From Pelagicoccus sp. SDUM812002 (GTDB taxonomy: Bacteria; Verrucomicrobiota; Verrucomicrobiia; Opitutales; Opitutaceae), in NCBI RefSeq assembly GCF_031127835.1, contig NZ_JARXHX010000015.1, forward strand, positions 46,780-110,779: a DNA stretch of 64,000 bases. Direction: 5' to 3'. Below, piece by piece: positions 36,654-45,376 of this stretch (its first letter is position 1; the number at the start of each line of letters is the position of its first letter). The notes under the pieces were generated by a model. That model saw only the letters and a list, made by a program, of their open reading frames with translations. It was not told where the DNA came from and searched no databases. A program made the translations under genes and the position numbers.

Positions 36654-37352
36654 TTACCAAAGAGTCAGCACCCGAAGCCTGAGTGAGTTCGGAGCGTGGG
36701 GTGGCTTGATGACCAGCAGCTTTCCGCTGTTAAGATCTGGCAAAGTCTCCGTCGCGTAGACGATTTTCCGTTTCCCGTCGGCATCGACGCCAAGTCGCAG
36801 TGGAAGTGGCTCGCGGCCTTCCAGCGGAAATCCGACGACTCCGGAAAGTCCCTCCTCTAAAGCTCCCGAAAATTCGCCCAACTGGCAATGGAGAGGCACT
36901 CCCGAGAAATTTAAGAACCGGAAACAGCCAGGGCCCCATTCCTCCTCAGACTCATCCATCACTGTAATGCGGTAAGTCCCCTTCTGAGCGAAGGCTGGCC
37001 CAGTCTCGAATAACAGCAAGGCGTCGCCTCCGCCTGAAGGGAATCGAGCCCTTCCGCGCTCGACGCGTCGCTCCCTACCTTGCTGATTCTTTTCCACGGA
37101 AAAAAAGCGAACTTCCGAGGTGTCAGCGGCTATCTGGTACGGAGCGGACCGGCGATCTGGATGAAATACAAGCGACACCCTCACAGTCTCTCCCTCCTTT
37201 TCGCGCTCGAATAGAATGTCATCGAAAAAGCTGTCGCCGTAGCCGATCACTTGAAATGCCCGTGAAGGTTCCGGCTCTTCCTCGTCCTGCCCGAAGACGG
37301 GCGCACAAAGCAGAGCAAGTAAGCAAAGAGACCGCTGCGCAAACGTCCTCAT
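36654..37352 (-). CDS. Secreted protein at the end of the pseudopilin operon
   Basis: A 232-residue protein with a signal peptide (SLCLLALLCAPVFG) and an acidic start (QDEEEPEPSR). The body is predicted beta-rich with AFQVIGYGDSFFDDILFERE, RVSLVFHPDRRSAPYQIAA and a basic patch (RERRVERGRARF). I recognise no family. ATG 37352 overlaps the stop of the upstream gene by 4 nt, so it belongs to the pseudopilin operon and may be its secreted or periplasmic partner. Function is unknown; the tight coupling suggests a role in the same process. Confidence 0.7.
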   Translation of the reverse strand: MRTFAQRSLCLLALLCAPVFGQDEEEPEPSRAFQVIGYGDSFFDDILFEREKEGETVRVSLVFHPDRRSAPYQIAADTSEVRFFSVEKNQQGRERRVERGRARFPSGGGDALLLFETGPAFAQKGTYRITVMDESEEEWGPGCFRFLNFSGVPLHCQLGEFSGALEEGLSGVVGFPLEGREPLPLRLGVDADGKRKIVYATETLPDLNSGKLLVIKPPHAPNSLRLRVLTLW

Positions 37353-40204
37353 ATTTCTGAAGGGGAAAGCCACCGGAAGGCTTCGATCACAAACCGTCTT
37401 CCAAGGCCCGGATTGTCTTCGTCATACGGTTCATGCGTCCGCTGGACGATTGCTTCGCAATAGGCTCGAGCCCAGATTTTGTCCGGATTGCTCGGGTCCA
37501 CCGCATCGCCGTAAGCCCGAATTAAAAAGGTATCGCTGCGAACCGAAAGGTAAGGAGCAATCAAGTTGAGAATGGTCGACTGCCGAAACTCCCGGTTTGA
37601 GTTTGCTTTTACCCAGCTTGGTTTAAACACACTATTTCCACCTACGTTTATTTCGCTGTGAGCATCGGAGATAGCGTTTTTCAAAACTGCGGAATCTACG
37701 AAACCCTGAAGGCTTTCGAAAGCACCGTTTGCCTCAGAATTGTAAGGCGATACTCCCTGGTGGCGTTTACGGATATTAGAAACGATGTGCCTTGCCAGCA
37801 CGTCCAAGTCGGCCGCTTCAAATACAAACATACTTTGGCTCACGCTCGCCCGAGCCTGATCAATCGTCTCGACTGGAGCCAAATCTGCAACAAAGGTATT
37901 TTCAGCTCCTTGCGGGTAGTTAAACATCAAATACAACTCTGGGTTGAGTTCCGTGTCCTCATCGCCTTCGAGATTTTCGAAATAATCGAACCAAAACGCG
38001 TTTGCTGAAGCTGGCGAGCCTTTCAGAAGTGCCGCCCAAGCTTCGATCGATGTTGAATTTACATTGAACATGCCGTGAACGAAAAATTCATCTGCTGAAT
38101 CGACGGACTGTAAGGTCGCCTCACTGGCGTCCGATCGAGGGACGTATCCAGAGTTTGGAATCGGATCACCCAAAGACCACGTTCCATCGTCGGTTCCAAT
38201 TCCTGAAAAGAAATGCGTATCAAAAAGGGAGTTTTTTTCTGCTTCCGGTTCTCCCAACCTAAACGATCCCCATTCGTTCCCATAAGCTCCATTTAAATGA
38301 GAGATAGCCAGCAGCTCCTGCTTGGGAAGTTGCAGCAAGGGCAAGTCATAGCTTGTATCTATCGCATCATCTGGCTCAAGAGGTGTAGGGTTAGCACCGA
38401 GTAAAAGGGTTGTAGAGGCGTCTTCAAATGAAGGATTGTAGTTAACAAGACTGTCGACTACCGAATCAAATGAGAAGAGTGCATCTAAATCCAACGTACC
38501 ATCAAAAGGATTATAATTTTCGTATACACCTATTTGATCGTCGTCAATTTCCCACGAGAAACCGAAAGTAGCTCTTTCTTCACCAAGTAAGATACTCCCT
38601 AACAACGGGCTACCGGATGTGAAGGAGGAAGGCAGCTCATAGGTGGCAAGGAGCGTGCCGGGGTCGTCGTTTAAGTATAATTCGACAACAATATTCGCCG
38701 GTTCAGAAAATGTGTAGGGCACTAAATCGACGGAGCCCTCTACGATGTGGTCCAAATCTTGAATCTCGACCAAGCTCGCAGAATCATTAAGGTAGCCGGA
38801 ACCGAGTGACAAGAGATAAGGCCCCTCTCCTGATGCGTCTTTCGCGGCGGGGCCAGAGTAAGATACAATTTGTCCTGGTCGCCAGAAAACCTCTTCATCA
38901 ACCGTTGGCGGGGTGATAAATCTTGTATCACCCAACGCCTCTAGGTCACCAGTCCATTCTTTCAGACTGAATCCTACCTGTAGACTGGGCAATCCACTGA
39001 CCTCAACTCGAAGGCTTTCAGCTTCAATAGCGCTTGTGAATGGGTTCCAAAACTCTAGTCCTGCGAAGAAACCTATGTGTAATTCGGATCTACTGTCACC
39101 TAGGTCCAAAAGATACAGAGCATAAGTCAAATTGAACTGAGTCAGCACCGGATGAATTGCAGGACCTGTCGCATCGTTCGCCTTCATAGGAAATACGTCG
39201 TTCGTATAGTCCGTTGCCGTCGAAATGCTATTTTTCCCCAAATTGAAATAGGCGTCCAAGTAATCGACTCCCGTGGTTCCGCCTTGGCTCAAATCCAATC
39301 TCATCCCTCCATTCACAGGATCGACCAGCAGACCTTTCGACAATGGAGTAAAGTCGTGAAAATACTCTTGCACTCTGTTCTCCGTCAAACCGTACAAATA
39401 AAACTCAGGTTCCTCTGTGTCCCCAAATCGATCACGAAATTGGAAATCATTCACGAACGCATCGATCCGGGCAGGATTACTCGGATTCGCACCCACCGAA
39501 TCTTCAGTATCTACGGTATCCAGTCCCAATTTGGCTATTCTCAATTGGCTCAAGCGTTCTTGATGTGAGCGTATGCCGTCGTCTACTGTTTTTTCGTCGT
39601 AAATGTCATGCACTGTTTCGGCAGACGTATCGCGAATCGCGTAACTTGCCTTGATTCCCAGGTCGCCCACCCAATAGCCATAGTGTCCAATTGTTTTGGA
39701 ATCAGTAGCAGTGAAGCCATCGACTCCGGCTACTCGTATTGCTTCTTTGGGTACGTTCACCTCGAGAGCTCTGCTCGAAACAGTATTTCCGTTACTCACC
39801 AACGTCACTTCAGGGTCAGAGTAGTCGTTGATCGGTGATTCCATGCCGCCGTCCATTCCGCGGGTAGTGAGCCACGAAACCGTCGAGCCATTCTTCGCGG
39901 CAGTCCAAAATGGTTCACGCAAATCTCCGGTAACCGCTTCGTCAAAGTCATCACCCTTAATTGGCCGTCGCACATCTGCGGCGTAGGAAACCGCTTTATC
40001 CGGTCCCAGCTTTTCCTGAAGCTCTGACATTGCCATGTCGAATGCAGCTCGTGCGTGATCTCGAGCCAGGCGGACATTCTGGTCATAGCTTGCTGCTGCA
40101 GTTTGTAGTCGTGTAACCACTACTAAAGAAGCGCCGAGCAGGAAAACTAGGCTCGCTAAAGCCGCCACCAAAACGATCGCAAATCCTTTTCTGTTCAGCT
40201 TCAT
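37349..40204 (-). CDS. Oversized GspK-position pseudopilin (Verrucomicrobial cassette A-like)
   Basis: A 951-residue protein. It starts with a prepilin-type leader MKLNRKG-FAIVLVAALASL; the residue after the usual Glu+5 position is Val, as in GspK. Conserved K-type marks include LARDHARAAFDMAMSELQE, and FNVNSTSIEAWAALLKG at about 711-727, a counterpart of the NVNTA stretch in GspK. It is about three times the size of GspK, with the extra mass between. It fills the K position after G, H, I and J proteins. It resembles the large protein of the Verrucomicrobial four-gene cassette (from memory). ATGA overlaps link it to both neighbours. Confidence 0.75.
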   Translation of the reverse strand: MKLNRKGFAIVLVAALASLVFLLGASLVVVTRLQTAAASYDQNVRLARDHARAAFDMAMSELQEKLGPDKAVSYAADVRRPIKGDDFDEAVTGDLREPFWTAAKNGSTVSWLTTRGMDGGMESPINDYSDPEVTLVSNGNTVSSRALEVNVPKEAIRVAGVDGFTATDSKTIGHYGYWVGDLGIKASYAIRDTSAETVHDIYDEKTVDDGIRSHQERLSQLRIAKLGLDTVDTEDSVGANPSNPARIDAFVNDFQFRDRFGDTEEPEFYLYGLTENRVQEYFHDFTPLSKGLLVDPVNGGMRLDLSQGGTTGVDYLDAYFNLGKNSISTATDYTNDVFPMKANDATGPAIHPVLTQFNLTYALYLLDLGDSRSELHIGFFAGLEFWNPFTSAIEAESLRVEVSGLPSLQVGFSLKEWTGDLEALGDTRFITPPTVDEEVFWRPGQIVSYSGPAAKDASGEGPYLLSLGSGYLNDSASLVEIQDLDHIVEGSVDLVPYTFSEPANIVVELYLNDDPGTLLATYELPSSFTSGSPLLGSILLGEERATFGFSWEIDDDQIGVYENYNPFDGTLDLDALFSFDSVVDSLVNYNPSFEDASTTLLLGANPTPLEPDDAIDTSYDLPLLQLPKQELLAISHLNGAYGNEWGSFRLGEPEAEKNSLFDTHFFSGIGTDDGTWSLGDPIPNSGYVPRSDASEATLQSVDSADEFFVHGMFNVNSTSIEAWAALLKGSPASANAFWFDYFENLEGDEDTELNPELYLMFNYPQGAENTFVADLAPVETIDQARASVSQSMFVFEAADLDVLARHIVSNIRKRHQGVSPYNSEANGAFESLQGFVDSAVLKNAISDAHSEINVGGNSVFKPSWVKANSNREFRQSTILNLIAPYLSVRSDTFLIRAYGDAVDPSNPDKIWARAYCEAIVQRTHEPYDEDNPGLGRRFVIEAFRWLSPSEI

Positions 40205-41187
40205 GGAGTATATCCTTTCGATTCGCGGCCGGGCATTCTGATCATGCGGCGGTAGAGTCGGCTGTGCTTATCAATGATCTCCTCATAATCGAGCAGACCC
40301 TCGCCCTCCTCAAGCAGTACCAGCAAATCTGCCCCCGGGTCATCGAGCACCCTCAGAAAGATCTCAATCACATCAGGGTATCTCTCCGAATAGTCTCCTG
40401 TCGCGAACGAACTCGCTAGGTGCTCGTCATCGTCATCATCAATTTTTCCAAAACCGTCCGCAGGAAAGATTAGCCTGAGGCCGCGAGGCGAATCGTCCGT
40501 GCCGTTAAAGTCTTTTTCGAACACATAAAGACGTATTCCGAAATCAACGACATCTTCCAGTATTACGCTCTCTAACCACGGCTGAGCTAGCACATCGAAA
40601 GTCCGATTTGGGGCCTCGCCCTGTGCGTACTTTCCCTCTACAATATCGAGTCCACCCAGCAAGGTCTCGTTTTGCGCAACAACGGCACGGTGCAGTAGGT
40701 ACCTAGCAGGTGCCAAGGAATCGTCGAACACACGACGACGAGCGATGTGGTAGCTAATGGCGTTAAAAGATGGAGCTGCCGAAAAAAAACGCACCCAAGC
40801 ACCACCCCAGCCGTAACGGTGGTTTGCAGGATCAAAGTGAAACTCATCAGGTCTTTCAGACTTAGCCACTCCGAGCCAACGGTTCCAACGACTAGTCTCT
40901 TGAGGTTGTAGGTCGTCTTTCGAAATCGCCGACACAGCGAACATGGTTAGTTCATTCGACTCTTCGTCTTTTCGCTCCTGAAAAATAGCTGATTCCAGAT
41001 CCATCGCAATTCGATCTAGCGCTATCTGAGCGTCGAGTTCCGTATCCACTCCACCCTCCGTCTTGCGCCAGAGTTCTGCTAGATTCGTAGCAAAGCTGAA
41101 TACAAAGAAAGCTATGACCGCAGTGATCGCCAATGAGACAATCAATTCAATCAAAGTAAACGCGGCCTTCACTCGATATGTCTTCAT
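40201..41187 (-). CDS. GspJ/PilW-like pseudopilin
   Basis: A 328-residue pseudopilin: leader MKTYRVKAA, then FTLIELIVSLAITAVIAFFVF, the class-defining methylation segment with Glu+5. The residue before the cleavage site is Ala rather than Gly. The rest (for example TELDAQIALDRIAMDLESAIFQ) matches the J-type helical segment, followed by a large acidic C-terminal part (DDDDEHL). Located between the I-like and K-like genes, with ATGA overlaps on both sides. It probably caps a pseudopilus tip with its neighbours. Confidence 0.82.
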   Translation of the reverse strand: MKTYRVKAAFTLIELIVSLAITAVIAFFVFSFATNLAELWRKTEGGVDTELDAQIALDRIAMDLESAIFQERKDEESNELTMFAVSAISKDDLQPQETSRWNRWLGVAKSERPDEFHFDPANHRYGWGGAWVRFFSAAPSFNAISYHIARRRVFDDSLAPARYLLHRAVVAQNETLLGGLDIVEGKYAQGEAPNRTFDVLAQPWLESVILEDVVDFGIRLYVFEKDFNGTDDSPRGLRLIFPADGFGKIDDDDDEHLASSFATGDYSERYPDVIEIFLRVLDDPGADLLVLLEEGEGLLDYEEIIDKHSRLYRRMIRMPGRESKGYTP

Positions 41188-41627
41188 TTTCTGAATACTG
41201 TTGTGAAGAACAATTGATTTCGACCGCCTACATCGTCCGATTTGTAAGGCCAGGTCGCTTCATATACGATTAAGCGAAACGAATCATCCGTGCTGTAACT
41301 ATAGCCCGCAGGTTCCCGCACTGTTATTTGATAATATTGGTCCTGCGTAGAGATCGAAGTGTTCGACTCGATCTCAATAAACCGCAAATCGCGAGTCGCA
41401 ACGAGTGTTAAATCATCATCGAGAGTATCGTCTTCAGCTAAAGCCCTCAGAGCAATATCTACACGAGCTTTTAATTCCGAAGCTGTAGATGATGCCATTT
41501 GTGCCTTGCTGCTTTTTACAACCATCGTTGCGAGACCGATCGCCGGCACGGCAATCAAGGCAAGCATCGCTAGAGCCACTACAACTTCCAATATAGTGAA
41601 AGCCTTTTTTGATATTTTCCTATTCAT
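41184..41627 (-). CDS. GspI/PilV-like minor pseudopilin
   Basis: A 147-residue pseudopilin: leader MNRKISKKA, then FTILEVVVALAMLALIAVPAI. This matches the I-type (PulI) motif ILEVVVALA with Glu+5. The residue before the predicted cleavage is Ala, not Gly. A short C-terminal beta region follows (FIEIESNTSISTQDQYYQIT). It is the third gene of the cassette, overlapping its upstream neighbour by 8 nt and its downstream one by 4 nt. Confidence 0.82.
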   Translation of the reverse strand: MNRKISKKAFTILEVVVALAMLALIAVPAIGLATMVVKSSKAQMASSTASELKARVDIALRALAEDDTLDDDLTLVATRDLRFIEIESNTSISTQDQYYQITVREPAGYSYSTDDSFRLIVYEATWPYKSDDVGGRNQLFFTTVFRK

Positions 41628-42333
41628 CGATCAAACTCCTCTCCCTCGTTTGGTAGCTTGAACCATTCAGCTTGAAAGCGATACCGATGTAATCATTCGC
41701 GTCTGCAATGACAACCCCATCACCATTGCGTCCTCCCTTCGCCAAAACCAATTGATTGTTTAGAGGGGGGCTGTTGCTACCACCACCCCAATTTCCTTCT
41801 GACAACCGCCCATTCGGTGCGAATTGGATACATATCCAATTCGGTTCACTTTCCTGAGATTCGTTAACAGGGTCCGCAAGCGGATAGTCAAAACTATAGA
41901 CTGCTAGCCCATCTGAGTCATAGTTAGTCTTCTTATACACGCTTCGCCTCCCCGACTCCGGCCACCCCTCTGGTAGTGTTACCTCATTCCCCTGAGGCAC
42001 TACGAAGATACCCTCTGGCAGATAGGCCCCGCGGTCGATCGCAATCCACTCGTTCTTATTCGTATTTTCGATTACGACTCCGATTCTTCGCAGATAGGAT
42101 TCAGGACTGTCAGTGTCAGCATTTATGATTAAACGTGCATGAACACCATTAGTGATAGCCTGAGTTCTAGCAACTCGGACCATCGAATGAAGAATATCAG
42201 CCCCTTTATCTAAAGCACGATCCTCGTTACCTCGAGCGATCGTGTAAAAGCCAATACTGACTAGCAAGCTAATGACGGCCATTGTGATCAAAAGCTCGAA
42301 AAGTGTGAATGCAGATAATCCTCTTGATTTCAT
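41620..42333 (-). CDS. GspH/FimT-like minor pseudopilin
   Basis: A 237-residue pseudopilin: leader MKSRGLSA, then FTLFELLITMAVISLLVSIGF. FELLITMAVI fits the H-type (FimT/PulH) segment with Glu+5. The body contains DILHSMVRVARTQAITNG, the typical H stretch, then a C-terminal region with ICIQFAPNGRLSEGNWGGGS. Longer in-frame starts exist to 42414, but ATG 42333 gives the prepilin leader and overlaps the G-like gene stop (ATGA). Cleavage is after Ala. Confidence 0.83.
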   Translation of the reverse strand: MKSRGLSAFTLFELLITMAVISLLVSIGFYTIARGNEDRALDKGADILHSMVRVARTQAITNGVHARLIINADTDSPESYLRRIGVVIENTNKNEWIAIDRGAYLPEGIFVVPQGNEVTLPEGWPESGRRSVYKKTNYDSDGLAVYSFDYPLADPVNESQESEPNWICIQFAPNGRLSEGNWGGGSNSPPLNNQLVLAKGGRNGDGVVIADANDYIGIAFKLNGSSYQTRERSLIDE

Positions 42334-42875
42334 TCCGCTAGGAGATCGTCCACCCCAGTGTCTCGCTTCCCATTGGGTCCATAGGATCTTAACTCGTATC
42401 CAAAAAACTCCCACGTATTGTCGTCAGGTTTATAGTCGTACTCATATTCAGATCCCCAAGGGTCTATGATAGAGTTCGCCTGCACGGCTGAGAGCGGCAG
42501 GCCAGGGTTTGAGTATGTGAGCGGAGACGTATTGAGCATGACGGGAATACCGGTACCGCTTATAATATCCCCTGTCGGACCGATTTGACCACAAAGAGCA
42601 TTAAGCAGGTATTCGCTATTTGAGGTGATTCCGTTGGGATATGTATCCGGCACCCTCGGGTAATCCCCAAATCGAGCCTTATAGGCCTCTAAGCCTTGTT
42701 GGATGATTTGAATGTCAGCTCGAGCGCGATCCTCTCTGGCAGCGTCTTTCTGACCAAAGAACATAAAAGCGGATACTCCCATCAAGAGCGCCAAGATTGC
42801 CATCACCGTAACCATCTCAAGCAGGGTGAAGGCCTGCTTGCGACAAAAGGGAGGACTGCTGGGAGTTAGGATCAT
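42330..42875 (-). CDS. gspG: GspG-like major pseudopilin
   Basis: A 181-residue pseudopilin that opens the operon. After the leader MILTPSSPPFCRKQA comes FTLLEMVTVMAILALLMGVS with Glu+5; the residue before cleavage is Ala. The C-terminus has the G-type calcium-site pattern: DPWGSEYEYDYKP and RSYGPNGKRDTGVDDL, near-identical in layout to GspG. ATG 42875 is preferred over GTG 42899. It would be the main subunit of a pseudopilus. No GspE, F, D or prepilin peptidase gene is in the window. Confidence 0.88.
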   Translation of the reverse strand: MILTPSSPPFCRKQAFTLLEMVTVMAILALLMGVSAFMFFGQKDAAREDRARADIQIIQQGLEAYKARFGDYPRVPDTYPNGITSNSEYLLNALCGQIGPTGDIISGTGIPVMLNTSPLTYSNPGLPLSAVQANSIIDPWGSEYEYDYKPDDNTWEFFGYELRSYGPNGKRDTGVDDLLAE

Positions 42876-42914
42876 AGGACTTACTGGACTAACTATCACC
42901 TTAGCAGTTCAATC

Positions 42915-42944
42915 GTCACCCTTTTAGGATCCACCTTGGGTGAC
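42915..42944. promoter_or_regulatory. Inverted repeat upstream of the pseudopilin operon
   Basis: GTCACCC-N16-GGGTGAC lies about 40 bp upstream of the gspG-like ATG (42875). It may be an operator or a hairpin terminating cheB readthrough; the T-rich run (TTTTATT) nearer to cheB is a separate terminator candidate. Confidence 0.3.
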
Positions 42945-43026
42945 GTTTTGGCTATCGGACTCTAAGAATAAAAGATCGCGCAGCGAACGCGGGCTGAAGC
43001 TCCGCGCGACCATAGGGTCAATCTCC

Positions 43027-44151
43027 TCAACCCAGCGCTTTCGCTAGAGCTCGAGGTCCGATCTGATCGAGCGGCAGCGTTTCGTCCACGCCACCGTGCT
43101 TGATGGCCTCGTTGGGCATGCCGAAGACCACGCAGGATTCGCGATTTTGAGCGAAAGTGTAAGCGCCGGAATCCCTTAGCTCCTTCATGCAAACCGCTCC
43201 ATCGTCGCCCATGCCTGTAAGGATCACACCGACGGCATTTCGGCCGGCGTTAAGGGCAACGGAGCGGAAGAGCACGTCCACCGATGGGCGATGGCGACTG
43301 ACCAAAGGACCGTCCCTGACCTCCACAGTGTAACGGTTTCCCGCGCGACGAAGCATCATGTGATGCGAGCCAGGAGCGATCAAGACCTGACCCGGCTCTA
43401 CCAGATCACCATTGCGCGCCTCCTTTACGCGGACTGCGCACGTGGCATCCAATCGATTAGCGAACGATGCTGTGAAGCCTTCCGGCATGTGCTGTACGAT
43501 AATGATGCCCGGACAATTCTCCGGCATTTTCTCCAAAAATACCTTAATCGCGTCGGTTCCTCCCGTGGAGGCCCCCACCGCTATGATTTTTTGCGCCGTA
43601 ACGGGAATCTTTCCGTAGGAGTCGACCCGCGGTGGAGGTATTACCTCGTCCGCCGAGAGTTTCGCGCGGGGAACGAATGCTGGCGGTCGCGTTTTCTTCT
43701 CCGAACGGCTCGACACAAGGCTCCCGGATCGGGACCGAAAACGCGCGACCGCCGCCGAGCGTATGACGTCGTGGATACGCAGCTCCAGTTCGTGCATGAC
43801 TTCCTTGGTTGCGGCCCTTGGCTTGCCGATAATTTCAACCGCACCGTTTTCCAAGCATTCGAAGGAAGTCTTGGACCCCTCCTCTGTGAGGCTCGAGCAC
43901 ATAATTACCGGCAACGGGTGTTGAACCATCAACTTCTTCAGGAAGGTGATCCCATCCATGCGCGGCATCTGGACGTCTAGAATCATCACATCGGGCGTCT
44001 GCCTCTTGAGCTGTGCCACCGCCTCGAAAGGGTCCGCAACAGCGGCGATGACCTCCATGTTTTGCCCGCGATTGACGATGTCTGAGAGAATTCGCCGAGC
44101 TGTCGACGAGTCGTCGACGATCATGACGCTGATCTTGGTTGGGTCCGGCAT
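43027..44151 (-). CDS. cheB: Chemotaxis response regulator protein-glutamate methylesterase CheB
   Basis: A 374-residue two-domain protein. Receiver: DD pair in MIVDDSSTARR, phospho-acceptor Asp59 in VMILDVQMPRMDG, and Lys near IGKPRAA. Linker, then the methylesterase with catalytic Ser in VGASTGGTDAIK, His in IVQHMPEGFTASFANRLD and Asp in GMGDDG. It removes methyl groups from chemoreceptors. No other chemotaxis gene is in the window (no cheR, cheA or receptor), so its partners must be elsewhere. The start codon ATG 44151 gives the family N-terminus. Confidence 0.93.
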   Translation of the reverse strand: MPDPTKISVMIVDDSSTARRILSDIVNRGQNMEVIAAVADPFEAVAQLKRQTPDVMILDVQMPRMDGITFLKKLMVQHPLPVIMCSSLTEEGSKTSFECLENGAVEIIGKPRAATKEVMHELELRIHDVIRSAAVARFRSRSGSLVSSRSEKKTRPPAFVPRAKLSADEVIPPPRVDSYGKIPVTAQKIIAVGASTGGTDAIKVFLEKMPENCPGIIIVQHMPEGFTASFANRLDATCAVRVKEARNGDLVEPGQVLIAPGSHHMMLRRAGNRYTVEVRDGPLVSRHRPSVDVLFRSVALNAGRNAVGVILTGMGDDGAVCMKELRDSGAYTFAQNRESCVVFGMPNEAIKHGGVDETLPLDQIGPRALAKALG

Positions 44152-44281
44152 AAGGAAATTGGAAGGGACGTTTAAGAGAAATCAACCTAAGCAAAATACA
44201 AGCCTAAGTCTCGATTAAACAGCTCTTTAGCCGTTTTCCATATAGTTCAGCTTATCCTTCAACTTGAACTAATTCACTCAT

Positions 44282-45247
44282 CTACTCCAGTCCGCAGGCT
44301 ACTCGCGCCCGCCTGTTGACGACAGATGCGATACCGCGAGCCTTCTGCGCTCCTTCGCGCAGCACTTCCTCTACGTAGTCGAGATTGGCCAGCAGCTCCT
44401 CGCGACGCTTCCGCGCGTCCGCGAAGTGCTCCCAATAGCACTCGAAAAGCTTTTTTTTGACATGACCGTAACCGAAACCGCCCGCCTTCAAGGCTTCGAC
44501 CGTTTCGGTGTAGGTTGCTTCATCTGCTACATGCTCGAGGATCTGGATCGCGTTATTTTCCTCTGCGTCTGGCTTCGGCTCGTCGATACCGCGGCTGTCC
44601 ATGACGATACTCATGATCCGCTTTTTGATAGCCTTCTCCTCGCCGAATATATCGATCGTATTGTTGTAGCTCTTCGACATTTTTCCTCCGTCGATCCCAG
44701 GCACCTTGGCGACATCGCGGCGTATCCGTGGCTCTGGCACGACAAAGGTCTCCCCATAAAGGTCGTTGAACTTGTTGGCGAGGTCACGTGTCACCTCCAC
44801 GTGCTGCTTCTGGTCCTGCCCCACCGGTACGACATCCGCATCGTAGATGAGAATGTCGGCGGCCATAAGCACCGGATATGCGAAAAGTCCGTGGTTCGGC
44901 GAAACCCCCTTGGCGATCTTGTCCTTGTAGCTGTGGCAACGCTCCAGCAAGCCCATCGGGCAAACGGACGACAGCATCCATGAGAGCTCAACGTGCTCAG
45001 GAACATCCGACTGCTTGAAGAGGACCGCCTTCTTCGGGTCCAAGCCACAAGCGAGGAAGTCGATCGCCACGCGCTGGGTGTACTCACGACGCAGCTTAGC
45101 GTCGGTAAGCGAGGTCATGGAATGATAATCGGCGATGAAGTAGAACGCCTCGCCCTGCTCCTGCAGATCGATCGACGGCTTCATCATGCCAAAGTAGTTG
45201 CCAGCGTGAAGGATGCCCGAAGGCTGGATGCCTGAAAGAATTCTCAT
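44282..45247 (-). CDS. trpS: Tryptophanyl-tRNA synthetase
   Basis: A 321-residue class I enzyme charging tRNA-Trp. N-terminal GIQPSGILHAGNYFG contains the HIGH-type signature (HAGN), and GGKMSKSYNN is the KMSKS loop. VGQDQKQHVEVTRD and AADILIYDADVVPVG are typical of TrpRS. The length is normal. It stands alone: 129 bp follow the beta-helix gene and 130 bp separate it from cheB. No leader or T-box-like structure is seen. Confidence 0.96.
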   Translation of the reverse strand: MRILSGIQPSGILHAGNYFGMMKPSIDLQEQGEAFYFIADYHSMTSLTDAKLRREYTQRVAIDFLACGLDPKKAVLFKQSDVPEHVELSWMLSSVCPMGLLERCHSYKDKIAKGVSPNHGLFAYPVLMAADILIYDADVVPVGQDQKQHVEVTRDLANKFNDLYGETFVVPEPRIRRDVAKVPGIDGGKMSKSYNNTIDIFGEEKAIKKRIMSIVMDSRGIDEPKPDAEENNAIQILEHVADEATYTETVEALKAGGFGYGHVKKKLFECYWEHFADARKRREELLANLDYVEEVLREGAQKARGIASVVNRRARVACGLE

Positions 45248-45376
45248 GTCAAAAGGTGCGGTGGAAAGCTGCGGGAGTTTGCGGCAGGTGGTGATGGATT
45301 CAAGCGAAACTACACTTGCTTTCTCGAAGGAAGTCTCTTCGCGGAAAAAGGCCGCTGCCCAAAACCAGAATTAAAA

